A stretch of 50,848 nucleotides of DNA from Pelargonium nanum (GCA_036897485.1 JAYMTF010000131.1:1-50848), one strand, 5' to 3'. Positions 12,002-23,594 are shown, counted from the first letter of the stretch. The notes: a model not told the origin generated them from the letters alone. Numbers and translations: made by a program.

Positions 12002-14325
12002 CTATGCAGTCACTGTTTGTCTGCTCGGCCTTTTTCCTTCCATGGCATCTTTCTTTTTCCGGCAGGTAGTGCATAGGAAAGGGCCTTCCCAGGGCTTGGA
12101 TGAGGGAGAGAAATATGGCCCAGAGTTCACTGAAAGGCCATCCGTTGGGGGTTGATCTACTTGGCAAACTGCACATCTGAAAAGCCCAGAATTCGGGCTT
12201 GAAGGAAGATCCTTACCCAGCCTGCAAGTCCATGAACACAGTAAGCACTAGAGATGCCTACACACATTCTTAAATTTGCATACTGACAGTAAAGGTTTCA
12301 TTATTTTGGTGCATTGTACTCGCTACTTATAGACATTATGTACAAGTTTATTTTTCAGTTATATTGGATGAAGAGAATTTTACATGAAAAACCACAAACG
12401 CATATTCTCAGAAATCAGAAACTGTTCCAAGTTCAAACTTTATACATATAGCAGTTTAACAACAAAGTATTAAGATAAAAGTATACCTTTCTGCAAGCAC
12501 TGCAGAACCCTCTTCAAACAACTCCTCCACAACCCCAACAGAAGAGAGCTTATTTGTGGCTTTGTTAGTTGAATTCTCAGATTTCTTCCTGAATAGAAGC
12601 GAACTGAGCAAATTTGGTTTCTTCCTTGGAGTTGGAGGCAAGACTGGTTGGTCAGATGGGATAATATCAACAACCAAGCAGGTTGTATCATCCTTCAGGC
12701 CCCGCGATCTCAAAGCCTCCTACACAACAGGACAAAAATGAATTAGAAGAGAAATAAGTAAATAAAGTAAAATTAGTAGAAGCATGGACAATAAAGAATA
12801 AACTATAGAGGCCTTGTTAAATACCACCTTAACAACCAGTTTTGCAGCAAGCTCAGCAGGCAATCCCCGACAAGCCTTGGCAGCGATATCAGAAGATAAA
12901 GCATCCCAGATACCATCAGAAGCAATTATAAGCCTTCCTCCAGCGCTTGAAAGCTATACAACCAGGAAAACACTCTCAAACTCAAAAAGTAATATCCAGC
13001 AGAAAAAGGTCGTACAAATAGAACTTAATGGACACACCTTCACTTGCTTGACATGTGGTATTGGTACAATGAACTCGCCCACATCTGTGTCCCCAATGGA
13101 CCTAGAAAGGCACAACCCACCAGGCCAGCAGCGGAGTGGCCCAACCTGAGAAGCAAATGCAGATTGAAATCATAAGAAATGGGAAATAGATTATCCATTT
13201 AAGCTTCCATAAGCTACAGGTTCATTGACATTGTACCTCATTTCCCCCAAAAACGTTGAGCCTTCCCACTTCACCCCCACTTGCAGTAACACGCTCCCTC
13301 TCTTCTGCATTCTCTTCCAGCCTGTGATCAACAGTCAAGAGTGAAACTACACCTCCCTGAGTGTCCAATATGCACCGAGAGTCTCCCACAGATGCAACAG
13401 TCACAGTCCACCCATCAACCACAACAAATGTTACTGTCGTCCCTGAAGTCTCCCCTGTCATTTATAGGAACACGAGAAGATAAGAACACAGAGTATGTCG
13501 AGAAAGGAACTTAGAAATTTCTTCAACAGAATCTGTCACTTGCCTTTCTGCTGAAATTCAATGTCGGTTTTCACAAAACCTGCAACTAGAGCCCGGGGAA
13601 GAGCATGGAGCCACTCTTCCCTACTAACGCCTTGAGGAATTGCACTCAAAACATTATCCAATAAATTCTCCTTAGCAAAGATGGCGGCAGATATACCATT
13701 ATGCCCATCAAAAATCTGCCAAATGAAGTCTAAATTAGCAACTCTGATCAGTGTACCAACTACATTGGCCCTGTAATGGTCCATTTGGTTTCTAAGAAAT
13801 GGTACGACACCGAGATATTAAAACCTAATTATTAACTAATACAAAATGAGTTAATTAGAAACTTCTATTCCCTTTCTTTCTCTATGCTTTCTCAGAAAAC
13901 TATGGAGAGTAATCTAGTTATCTTTAAATAAAATTTTAAGGAACAAGAAATGGTATGACGCAGAGATATTAAAACCTTATTATTAACTAATACAAAATGA
14001 GTTAATTAGAAACTTCCATTCCCTTTATTTCTCTATGCTTTCTCAGAAAACTACGGAGAGTAATCTAGTTATCTTTAAATAAAATTTTAAGGAACAAAAT
14101 AGTAGCAAAGATTACCGCAAAGACAGAAAATGAGGTCGATGGATTCCCGGGAATCCCCTGGCAGTCAGGCTTTACCAGAAAATAATCCTCGCCCTTCTTT
14201 GCTAACGCAGCCTGACCATATCTCACAAAAGGTTTCTCAACCTTCTCATTCCTAAGTTCGCGACCAATAAGGGTAGCCAGCGGAACAAGAGGAGACCTCA
14301 TCCTTAAGACTTCTGTATCACTCAT
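12002..14325 (-). CDS. Protein phosphatase 2C (PP2C5/12/15 group)
   Basis: This is a Mg/Mn-dependent Ser/Thr phosphatase. Coding exons in transcript order are 14325-14116, 13715-13544, 13454-13237, 13145-13038, 12953-12828, 12719-12487 and 12221-12002, giving 428 residues. Metal and catalytic motifs are visible: KKGEDYF near residue 43, FDGHNG near 72, GDSRC, DHRLE, LSRSIGDTDVGEF, ASDGIWDAL and LKDDTTCLVVDI. The C-terminal extension has two CxxC pairs (FRCAVC and LCTTCR) and then DAMEGKRPS. That extension marks the plant subgroup of Arabidopsis At1g09160, At1g47380 and At1g68410, and the length equals that group's. The second intron uses a GC donor. The substrate is unknown. PP2C identity is secure; the subgroup rests on the tail. 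Confidence 0.95.
13455..13543 (-). other. GC-AG intron in the PP2C gene
   Basis: The 89-nt intron begins AAAG|GCAAGTGAC and ends at GACAG|GGGAG. Using the GC donor joins GAA..CAG-AAA-G to GG-GAG-ACT, giving FQQKGETSGTT, as the family requires. The nearby GT, four bases further in, would break the frame. AG|GCAAGT is the classic strong GC donor. Confidence 0.85.
13794..14095. repeat. 151-bp tandem duplication in PP2C intron 1
   Basis: 13794-13944 and 13945-14095 are two adjacent copies. Both start AAGAAATGGTA and both contain ACTAATACAAAATGAG, CTCTATGCTTTCTCAG and AATCTAGTTATCTTTAAAT. They differ at only a few positions. The second copy ends about 20 bp from the first coding exon's donor, so the duplication lengthens the intron without touching an exon. 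Confidence 0.92.
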
Positions 14326-15570
14326 TTTAATTTTTGTTTTGACATTTCCAATACTTCAGCTTCAGCGCCCTACTTCATCAAAAGGAACAGCCAAAGCTTT
14401 TCAACACAGTATCCACAGTGTTCAGTTAGTGAAATCTACAGAAAAAATAAAATAAAAAATTAGCATTTGAAAAAGAAAGAGGTTAAGGTTAGTTCACTTC
14501 TACATGTGTCATTGTGTTGTAACCACAAACTACAAAACTAAATCAACTGAAGTATCTCCAATGCAAGTGATTTGAACTACCCACCCAAATCTTAAGAAGA
14601 TGATATCATATACATCACTTTATCACTTTTTTATCTAGTCTTTCCAGAAAGAGGACATCATTATAATTGAGTACGGAATTTACAATGAAGACCGTATTAA
14701 TAAAGTAGCAGTTACAATGGACAAATTTGTATATCATCCTATATCACCAGGCAAACAATTCACATGGAGCCAAATATATAATTTCTTGCTTGAAAAGCAT
14801 TACCACACAAATACACATTAACCCATATATAAATGGGAGCAAAAAAACAAATTTTTAAAGGGAAAATATGATCCTTTTCCATTAGCATTTATAATTCATG
14901 CAATAGACCAATCTTGAAGCATGTCAAATTAAGCAAAACTCATCTCCGAATAGATTATTTTCTCATCCCACCATAAACTAAAACACCAGTATCATCATCC
15001 ATCAGCAAGAGATCCATAAATTCAGTACACTACAACACAATAAACAGCAAATTATGCAAAACTTAGCTCGAACTCATCGGGGTTCCAACATTTCCCAAAC
15101 CCTAATTCCCAAATCATAGCAACCCAAAAAAAATTGTCACATCCAATCCAGTAGCAATTAACAAAATCCCCATATAACTGATCTAAACTCTCAGCCTATC
15201 GACCCAGAACCCACAGTCACACAACACTGAACTGAAATTTCAACCCAAAAATGGAATGTAGAAAAATGCAGAAAGGTTGGAAATTTAGGGGTAAAGTTAG
15301 AAACTTTGAGCTCACCGTCGAAATGCAGAGACGTGTGTGTAACAGATCCAGCATGCGAGAAAATCCAGCATTCAGGTCATTAACAATCTCAGACTCAGCA
15401 TTTCCAAAACTGTGAAAAGCATTTGGATTGGAAGGTGGGATCAATCCTATCCAATACTCAAAACCCTAAGTGAGAAAGTGGAAATGGGAGTGAAAGAGGA
15501 AGAGCTCACAGGTTTACCTGTGATTTGATTGGGAGAGAAATCTAGAGAGAAGAAGGAAAAAAAAAACACA
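14326..15570 (-). promoter_or_regulatory. 5' leader exons and promoter of the PP2C gene
   Basis: On the minus strand there are plausible leader donors at CACAG|GTAAAC (near 15520) and ACG|GTGAGC (near 15317), and an acceptor CTGTAG|ATTTCA (near 14436) upstream of the ATG. The leader therefore appears to be spliced, with a long intron of ~0.9 kb. The rest, about 14440-15310, is AT-rich intron without a gene. Confidence 0.45.
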
Positions 15571-16771
15571 GAACAAATATTGACATTTGTGTCCTAATCT
15601 TTAGCTATGGATATGAATTTACCATTTTGCCCTTGTGTGTTATTTTATAGCTGACAATTTGGATTTCGGTTCAAGTTTCTGGTTGGAAAAGCGGGTGGGC
15701 TGTGGATAGGAATTCGAATCTATTTTAGAAAACATGCAGAAAAATGTGATTCGAATACAAATTGTTAACTCTATTTTCATGTTTTCCATTTATAAATATG
15801 AGCATCCTATTTTGAAGTTTTTTTTAATGAAGTACCTAGTAATATGTTCTTTGGAGTGGAATGTGATGGTTCATTCAAGAATGGTAGGAACGATTTGGGT
15901 GTGAACCATCATATTTCATTTCAAACGACATATTACTCGGTAACTCCATCGGAAAAACTTCAAAATGATCTAGTATTCGACTGACAAGACTTTGGTATGT
16001 ACTATATTTGGTATTACTTTGTCTATAACCAACGTCTTGTTAGTCGAATACTTATTCGATTTTCATACTCAAGATCTCATATTCGAGTTGTTTCCGGAGC
16101 TACTGTGTGTGTAGATTTGTGTGAGAGTTTAATAAGAATACATGAAACAAGTTTTAACATTATTTTCAATTTAATTATAACTATATTGTATATTTAATGA
16201 GAATTTATATAATACATGAATTTAAAGATAGAATTGTAGTTTCGAAAAAACGCAATAGAATATGGCTGTGTGGATGGATATGTAATTTGATTTTAAATAA
16301 AGATAACGAAGAAGAATCGATAACATCATTCACTTGTGGACGTGGCCATGTGTTAGCAAGCCCCAAATTTAGTCTTCAGCCTCTCATTTTAAGATAACCA
16401 TACATGTGGATATTTGTGTGCTAAATATAAAAGTAGTATAAAAAATAAATCTAACCTAAAACTAATGATGTCTACAAATTCCTCATTTTTCTCCCATTTG
16501 CAAAAACTTGGCCAACAGCAAGAGATAACACACACACAACAGTCAACACAATAGCAGGAAATTGGTGTTTGGTGGGACACCAAAACCCATCTCATTATCA
16601 TCAAAAGGGAAAAACAAAGAAAAAAACAATGGCAATTGGAATTATTGCCACCTTCCTCATATTGTGAAAACCCTTCTCTTTATCTCTATCTCTATCTATA
16701 ACATATAAATACAAAGAAAAGAACCATCAAATATCCACTTTCCTCAGAACACCCCCATAACACCATTCTTT
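15570..16771. other. Intergenic region between PP2C promoter and kinesin 3' end
   Basis: AT-rich DNA with a large foldback at 15805-15970 (listed separately). The kinesin 3' untranslated region should occupy the right part, roughly 16650-16771, with a (TCTATC)n-like run near 16680. No gene is supported. Confidence 0.45.
15805..15970. repeat. Large imperfect foldback (MITE-like or hairpin precursor)
   Basis: The left arm, 15805-15873, and right arm, 15902-15970, are imperfect inverted copies of about 69 bp around a 28-bp loop. Matching blocks are TTTTGAAGTTTTT with its complement near 15958-15970, AGTAATATGT with ACATATTACT, and GATGGTTCA with TGAACCATC. It is probably a foldback MITE. A small-RNA hairpin is the alternative. 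Confidence 0.75.
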
Positions 16772-19700
16772 TTACTTCCCACTTCCAGCTCTCCTCTTCC
16801 CATCAGCATGAACTTGCACCCTTCCAATTCCAGTCCTTGTTGCATTTACAGAACTCAGGCTGGGCAATTTCCGCGACGACGGTGTTGGAATCATACTCCT
16901 AAGTACAAAATGAACATTCTATAAGAACATGGCAAATCTGAAAACCATACAAAAGCAAGGAGTATGCCAATCAGACAATCATAATCCCTCCTTCCCAAAA
17001 TGAGTGTTTGGTTTCTATTTTGAGAAAAAAATAACGAAAAGTTAGTGTTTTGCATTTCCTCTTGTATCCCCAAGGAGACGTGTTGTAACAAACTTAAGAG
17101 ATACTAACTTATTATACGAATATTATTGGTATTTCATGGGTAACTAACTTTTTAAGAAGGAAAGATGACACTTGTTTTGGGACGGGGGAGTTATAATTTG
17201 CAAACTACTACTAGCATCATCATCATCATGTGTCACAAACTATCAAGTAGATTTACTAACACAAAATGAAGATAAAGAAGAAAAGTAATGGCATTTATCA
17301 TATACAAGTTACCTTGTTTCTTGCAGTTTTGCTGCTGGCCTAGGTTGAGGTTTCTTGATTCTTGACCCCGTCCCTATGCTACTGGGCAAACTGTTGGTTC
17401 TAGGAAGACTTGGTGATTGCCAATTCAAATCTGCCTCTGAAGAATCACTAGTTGCAGTCTCAGATTCATAATCTTGGGCTTGGCTTTGGCTGTCCTTTCT
17501 GATAGGTGTAGGTTTGGCAAGGGATTGTTCCGGGTATACCTTTGCAGTATTGGGAGTGTGTTTCTGATCAAACATATCAGATAACTGATCACTACTATCT
17601 ACTTGCCAATTTGCTACTTTGTTGTCATCTTCACTCAAACTATCACGCTTGTTCACCATCATTTTGTCAACCCAATCGCTCGAAGTTGATTCTGTATCAT
17701 CCTCCTTCCCATTTGATGATTCGGGGCCTTCAGCTGGTGGCCAGGAAGGTGAACTTGTTAAGTCATGAAGATCAATGGTTTGTCTTCTTGGCTTTGATGC
17801 AGAGTTGCTCTGAGAATGCAGGTTAATCTTTCATTATATCTCTTTTCGTAAAAGTCACATTTTTCGCAGTATTTTATACAGCAATATTAATCATCCAATA
17901 CCACTGATAATTCATACCTCTTTACGAACATTTTCCATTGATTGCCGACGACCGGAGGTCTTATTTTTGCCACCTTGTAGACCAGGACGCGGTGGGCTGC
18001 TGGGTCGGGATCGTTGACGAGGCTCCATTTCTCCATCTTTCTTGGCTAAGGCTGCCTTAAGACTAGCAATCTGTAAAAAGAAAATAAACAGATTTTTCAA
18101 CCTATTTCCCTAACAACAAAAGTAGAAGCATAAAAGACAAAGCAAAGACCGGGATTCTGAAATTTATTGTTTGAACGTAAACAAGGAAATGACAAAAACA
18201 ATGCAGGACTCTAAGACATGTCCACTGAAAGAAATCTCATTTGCACACACGCATTTTATACGAGCACAAAGGCACAAGTACCTGTTCTTTAAGCTCCTTC
18301 ACATCAGCGCCATCTTTGTTAACTCGAGCAGCACCAAGTTCTACAGTTGCAACTCGTTCAGCAAATTTGAGTGTACTTAAAGTTTCTCCTACAGCTTCAG
18401 GCTCCGGACTGATGTGAACAAACATGAGTGTCTTGGCTTGTCCTCCTGATATAATATAGTGAGTGACCATAACATTGTTAAGGGGGGTGAACTGCATTGG
18501 AGAAAATAAAGAAAAATGGCTCTTTGTAGGCTACGGGGCATTATGAGTTAATCTTACCCAGCGAATCTTGGAGTAGTTGTGTGAGCTTACTGTTCCTATA
18601 GGGAACATGTGTACTTCTTTGAGCAAGAGAGGCAATCACATCTCCTAATGCAGAAAGAGACTTGTTTATATGTACTGCCTCCTTTAATCTATCTCCTATA
18701 ACCTCCGATTTGTCAACCCGTTCACTTCCAGCCAGGTCAACCAAATGCATACTACCACGAGTAACTTTTCCAGATGTCAGGTCTCTTCCTTGAACATGAA
18801 CTGTCAGGCAGCTGCATATGGATACCAAAGTTTAGTTTTGTCAGGACAGAAAATGGAATTGCTAGTCATAGGTTCACAACATATATTTGATGGGAATTGT
18901 GATTAAAGAAATCAACATGATCAGCCTGTTATATATGAGGAGGCTAAAACTACAAAATCTCATTCAAAAGGAATATTTGAAAAGATTGCTGCTGAACTTT
19001 AGAACTAAAAAAACATTGCAATTACCTATGAGAACGACTACTCCGGTCATTCATAGCTGTAGAACTCACAGCACGATTCTTATGCCCAAGGTTCATCAAA
19101 TTTATAACATCAGCTGTTGATGAGACAGGTACAAGGTTTGCATCTGGTACATTAATTCCGTTTTGAGAACTGTTACGGATTTCTAATGTATTCAGGAGTT
19201 AAGATCACAAGCAGAAACACAAACTGGACAAGGCAAAATGTTATAAAGAAATTTCACTGAGGATATTTTTTGTTACTTCCATCTGTTGCAAGAAGATCCC
19301 TAACTTGCTCGTTATAAATTTCCATCATTTGAACAGCAATATCATAGGACATTAGGTCTGCTCTCTGTTCGGAGAGAAGAAATAGATCACCCAATGCCCT
19401 GTAGTTGACTCCCCTAGTTTCTTCTGTAAGCTCCTTGGGTCCAGTCTGTGGACAGATTAATCAATAAAAATGGTACAAGTTATTGAAAAATTACAAATCA
19501 GTCAACACTATATCAAATGAATGATCTTATCAATATTGTAGTGATAATGTACTTACCATAGTGTGAGTTTTCCCTGATCCCGTTTGGCCATAAGCAAATA
19601 TACAAACATTGTAACCATCTAGAATTGATCGAATAAGAGGCTGCATGTCTGAAAATACCTCCGCTGCAGCAGGAAGAAAGAAATTTGTGCTCAAGAGGTC

Positions 19701-22700
19701 AGGGTATGTTATGAGAAAATGTTGATACTCACATGAATAAACACACACAAACACAAAGTTACCTTGGGTTGCAGAAGGACCAAATACTTTGTTGAAAGTA
19801 AATGATTTCCGCCCCTCTTTTCCATATTTCAAAGGAGTATTGATCGTAATGTTTCCTTCCTCGATGTGATCAACTACATTTACGCGATTTGATTGCCCGG
19901 ATATGAAGGGTCGCACTCGGCAGTATACCCTAATATTTCCTAATCCAACATATAATAGATAACTACTAATTCTTGCTCACAAAATAATTTCACATCAACA
20001 AAATCACAAAATTCAACATGAAGTCACTAAAATCTTTACCTTTCAGGTCTTGTATTTGATTGTATAACTTGCGGTTTTCTTGAATAACTTGCTGGTATCC
20101 CGAAGCAGCATGAGATAGGCAGCGCAAATGCTTACCTAACAAGTGAAGCTAGATATGAGATACATAATTTCTCTTTTAAACCCAATGAAAATAACACAGG
20201 TTTACATTTACCTAGAGTACAGAACTCCTCTTGGTAGCTAATCTGCAAAAGCTCCATTCCAGCTTTTGTAGCATGTAGAGTGTGTTTCAATTCCTGCAGG
20301 ACATCAAACACTAGTCACAAATCACATCCCTATAGTAGGTTACAATATTTTTATAGCTAGTTTGACACCATCAGGTTACCTGAATGTCTTGTTGTTGTTT
20401 TTCAACCAGCATTATTTGTTTCATAAGCTGTAATTTTGAAGCTTGATCATGACTACATGTTTGAGAACTTTCATTGACATATTCCTCTTCCTGAACTTGT
20501 GGAGCTCCTTTTTCATCCATCTCCTCTCCTTGAACTTGTACAGCATCTAGCTCATCCATTTTCTCTTCTCGAACTTGTGCAGCATCTAGTTCATCCATTG
20601 CCTCTTCTTGAGCTTGTGCATCAGCTATTTCTTCCGCATTTCTCAATGCATCAGAAGAAGATTGAACCTGCTCAAGTTCCTGATACAGAGCAATTTATTA
20701 ACTCAGTTAAATGATGACATATTATCCAAATACATCCAATTAGTTAGACCTTATAAAATATGCATGTACCTTTGCATCACGGCAGTCCCTTTTGAAAGCA
20801 TCCTCATTCAGACTAGACTCTGCTGTATCCTTTAAAGTTGTTTTCATCTGCCAGATTAGAAGAAATGATTGCTCTGTTGATGAAATGTCAATTTCAATAA
20901 GGAAAAAAGGCCTCACAATAAAAAAATGGTTGCTCTACATGAAGACAGCTAGAAAGAACATAAAATTCAAAACGTAGCAAGAACTCCTATTTTTTACCCT
21001 CACCCCGTCACTCTCTCTATCACGAACAATCACAGATGAAGCTGCTTACCAGATCATTTTGACTACTATAGCAGCGCTTAAACTCTTCTACAAACTTGTT
21101 TAGCATAGATTCCACAACCTGTTTCAAGCAATCAATCAGTATTTGTACCTCTTAAATAAGACTAATAACTGGAAAATCAGTTGCAATGAGAAGTGCTCAA
21201 ACCAGTTAGGAAAAATGGATTAGGTATGCAGAATTTCAAAACTAAAAGCTATCTGTAGAACTTTCTCTAGGCTCACTGTAGTTTTGACATAGAAGAGTTC
21301 TTTATTTGATAGTTAATATCACAGAAGTAGGTTGATGTATAATATAGAAAAATCTCCCAATGAATAGGTAAATGATTTGTTAATTCCCATATGTATCATG
21401 TATTCAGCACGCCGCATTGGTTTGCAGATTGCTTAGCAGTTAGCAGTCTCTTCTGATCTCCATGCATGTTAGGGTATGACACAAAGATCATTAATAAGGA
21501 ATATATACTAGGACCCTTACAAATGGAATTTCCTCTTGCTTCTTGTCTGAAAGAGCGGAGCGAACTAGCGCATTCATGGAATGGGTACTCTGCAAATTAC
21601 AATACAAATTAGCAAGCTTTTACTCCTCTTACATATTTGATAAGAGCTTAAAAATGTGAAGAAAAGAGAGTAAGAAAAGCAAAGCATACTAACAGCTTCA
21701 CTTAAGTCTAGGCCTAGATCATTGCATGAAGACTGCTCGTTAGACAAACCATCCATAGACTTCTCACTCAACGATGGTGCTCTTGAGATTGATTTCATGA
21801 ATGGCTCTGAATTTTTCCGAACAAATGGTTTCGCAAAGTTGATTGGTTTTGGAATAGCACCCATCTTATTCCAAGAGCCATTTCCACCTCCTTGTTTCCA
21901 TTCACTATATGACTTAAGTGCTAGGACACAATCGACAACCCTTGAAGTTTTTCCACCCTAAAAGTTACAAGTAAAGAAAGTTCAAAGTGATGCTTATGGG
22001 TGAGCCATATGGATCCATGAGGACCATTACTAAGAGTTAGCTCGGTGCATTAAAACAGAAATTTGCATGATGGAACCTGCCACACTTCCATTTTTATTTA
22101 AAGAAACTACAAGTACCACAGCAACACCTACCTTTTCTAAATCAGAAGCTTCGAAGGTTGGAAGTCCCATTTCCTCCACCGCTACAAGGAAGTTCCTAAC
22201 ATTTTCAAAGTACTGGTACGCAGATAAAGCTGCTCCATCAGGAATAAGAACAGAATCATTTGAAGGGGCTTCAACGACCTAAGAGCAAAAGGACTATTAA
22301 TACCACGATAACAGAACAATAAGCCAATAAACAAACAGAAAAGATTACCAAAACTTGTTATACCTTCGATACTGAACCTGGTTGAACCTTGTTGAGAACA
22401 TTACAAAGTATTATTCCACTTCGCAACCCAAGCCTGAAATGTTCTTCAGAAGGCTGAGCTGGCAAATCCTTTCCCAAAACAACACCAACCATCTTTCTCA
22501 GCCACTCCGTGGCTTCATACCTCCTTAAGGCTGCAAAAACATTTTCCAAAGTTTTCTTTTCAAGATTTAAACTAATTTTCCTCTTAAACAGATCAAACTT
22601 GTCACAATCTCAATCAATATCCAAACAATTATAATATAAAGTAACGGACAAGAAACTGAAGAACTTCTTGTTTTTTGGGGGTAAACCACCGGTTTAATCC

Positions 22701-23140
22701 GGTTCGGGACTTAGTCACAGTTAAGGCTCCTCAACCCTCCCCATGAATGTGATTAGTGGGGATCGAACCCGAGAGCTCTTCCCCCATTCTCAGCCTGTGT
22801 TGCCAACTAAGCCACAACCCATTGGTAAACCGAAGAACTTATATACAAATTCAACTCAACCAAACAAATTCCGAAACCCAACAACCTAAACCCACAAACT
22901 TGAATCATGTGCATTATCTACAAATAGAAGAAATTAAGCTTTTGGTTCATCAGACAGACAACAAAACATTCAGCAAAAACAATATCTAGTAAATAAAGAA
23001 AGGTCGATGATCATACAAGCTTCCTCAGCCTTCCTCGAAGCCAAATTAACGTCACTCAATCGCTTTCCTTGTAGCGCGAGAACTTCCTCCACCACAGCCG
23101 CCACAGAGAACGGCAACAATTCCTCCTTCGCCATTGCCAT
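16772..23140 (-). CDS. KIN14: Kinesin-14 with calponin-homology domain (KCH type)
   Basis: This is a predicted minus-end-directed microtubule motor that can also bind actin. Nineteen exons, in transcript order: 23140-23017, 22530-22364, 22278-22132, 21957-21694, 21589-21521, 21118-21050, 20847-20770, 20679-20380, 20293-20212, 20135-20040, 19939-19763, 19663-19557, 19445-19277, 19182-19026, 18811-18558, 18445-18282, 18070-17918, 17809-17313, 16898-16772. They give 1066 residues. The CH domain is at ~44-150 ([27 protein letters not shown]). A stalk with a 13-residue repeat covers 327-376. The kinesin-14 neck ([19 protein letters not shown]) precedes the motor at ~466-795, with P-loop GQTGSGKT 550-557, switch I NDRSSRSH 661-668 and switch II DLAGSER 694-700. 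The tail is Ser/Pro-rich. The motor looks fully functional. Confidence 0.96.
16984..17191. mobile_element. Stowaway-like MITE in the last kinesin intron
   Basis: The ends are imperfect inverted repeats: ATCCCTCCTTCCCAAAATGA on the left and, read inward from the right, ACTCCCCCGTCCCAAAACAA. TA dinucleotides flank both. The length of ~208 bp and the CTCCCTCCGTCCC-like termini fit Stowaway (Tc1/mariner-derived) MITEs. It lies in the intron 16899-17312. Confidence 0.7.
20470..20619 (-). repeat. 39-bp (13-residue) tandem repeat in the kinesin stalk
   Basis: Four units start at 20619, 20580, 20541 and 20502 on the minus strand, exactly 39 bp apart. The protein units are [39 protein letters not shown] and [11 protein letters not shown]. 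The period keeps frame, and the unit is acidic and helical, extending the coiled-coil stalk. Confidence 0.92.
22667..22826 (-). mobile_element. tRNA-derived SINE in kinesin intron 1
   Basis: On the minus strand the element starts near 22826. An RNA polymerase III A box, TGGCTTAGTTGG, comes first, followed by a B box, GGGTTCGATCCCC. The element ends at a short A-rich tail (CCCCCAAAAAAC near 22670). Flanking direct repeats AAACTGAAGAACTT (22653-22666) and AAACCGAAGAACTT (22827-22840) are the target-site duplication with one change. It sits inside the 22531-23016 intron, on the same strand as the gene. Confidence 0.88.
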
Positions 23141-23226
23141 TGAAAATCTCTTACTCGTAATTCAAAAACGACCCAAAAATCGGATTCAGGCCGTTGCCAT
23201 TGAAAATCTCTGACTCATAATTCAAA
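23134..23226. repeat. 60-bp-period duplication around the kinesin start codon
   Basis: TTGCCATTGAAAATCTC followed by ACTC.TAATTCAAA occurs at 23134-23166 and again at 23194-23226. On the minus strand both copies carry TTCAATGGCAA, so the context of the authentic ATG is duplicated upstream. Confidence 0.9.
23186..23200 (-). CDS. Upstream ORF in the kinesin leader (4 residues)
   Basis: In the distal copy of the duplication, ATG (23200-23198) is followed by GCA ACG GCC TGA. It encodes Met-Ala-Thr-Ala, then a stop 45 nt before the main ATG at 23140. The ATG context equals that of the main start. If the transcript begins near the TATA box at 23585, this uORF is in the mRNA and could reduce translation. 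This is sequence-level evidence only. Confidence 0.55.
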   Translation of the reverse strand: MATA

Positions 23227-23584
23227 CCCAGAAAATGTACTGCACAAAATTGAATTCAGAGTCCTACCCAGAAGCGAATGAGTCAGAAAAACGAAACCTG
23301 AAAATGTACGGACCGATTTTTAGTGCAAGTTATGAGAGAAAATGCGATGGGAGGTTCTCAAAGAAATGAGAAAACGAAGGAAGAAACGGACAGAGAGTTA
23401 GGGGTGTTGAGGCGAGACGAATATGAATATTAGAGAAAGAGAATTGCGGGATTGAGAGAAAGAAAATAGAGAGAAAAAGAACAGAAAATTTTCTCTCACT
23501 TTCTCGCTCAATTTTCCTTGTGTCTCTCTGTCTGTATAATATTGCTGGGAAAAGCTAAACCGAACCTGGATCCGAGCCTGGCAA

Positions 23585-23594
23585 TTTATATATA
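23585..23594 (-). promoter_or_regulatory. Putative TATA box of the kinesin gene
   Basis: TATATATAAA on the minus strand is followed downstream by a CT/GA-rich leader (about 23330-23550). A start ~30 bp downstream gives a leader of roughly 410 nt. Confidence 0.45.
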
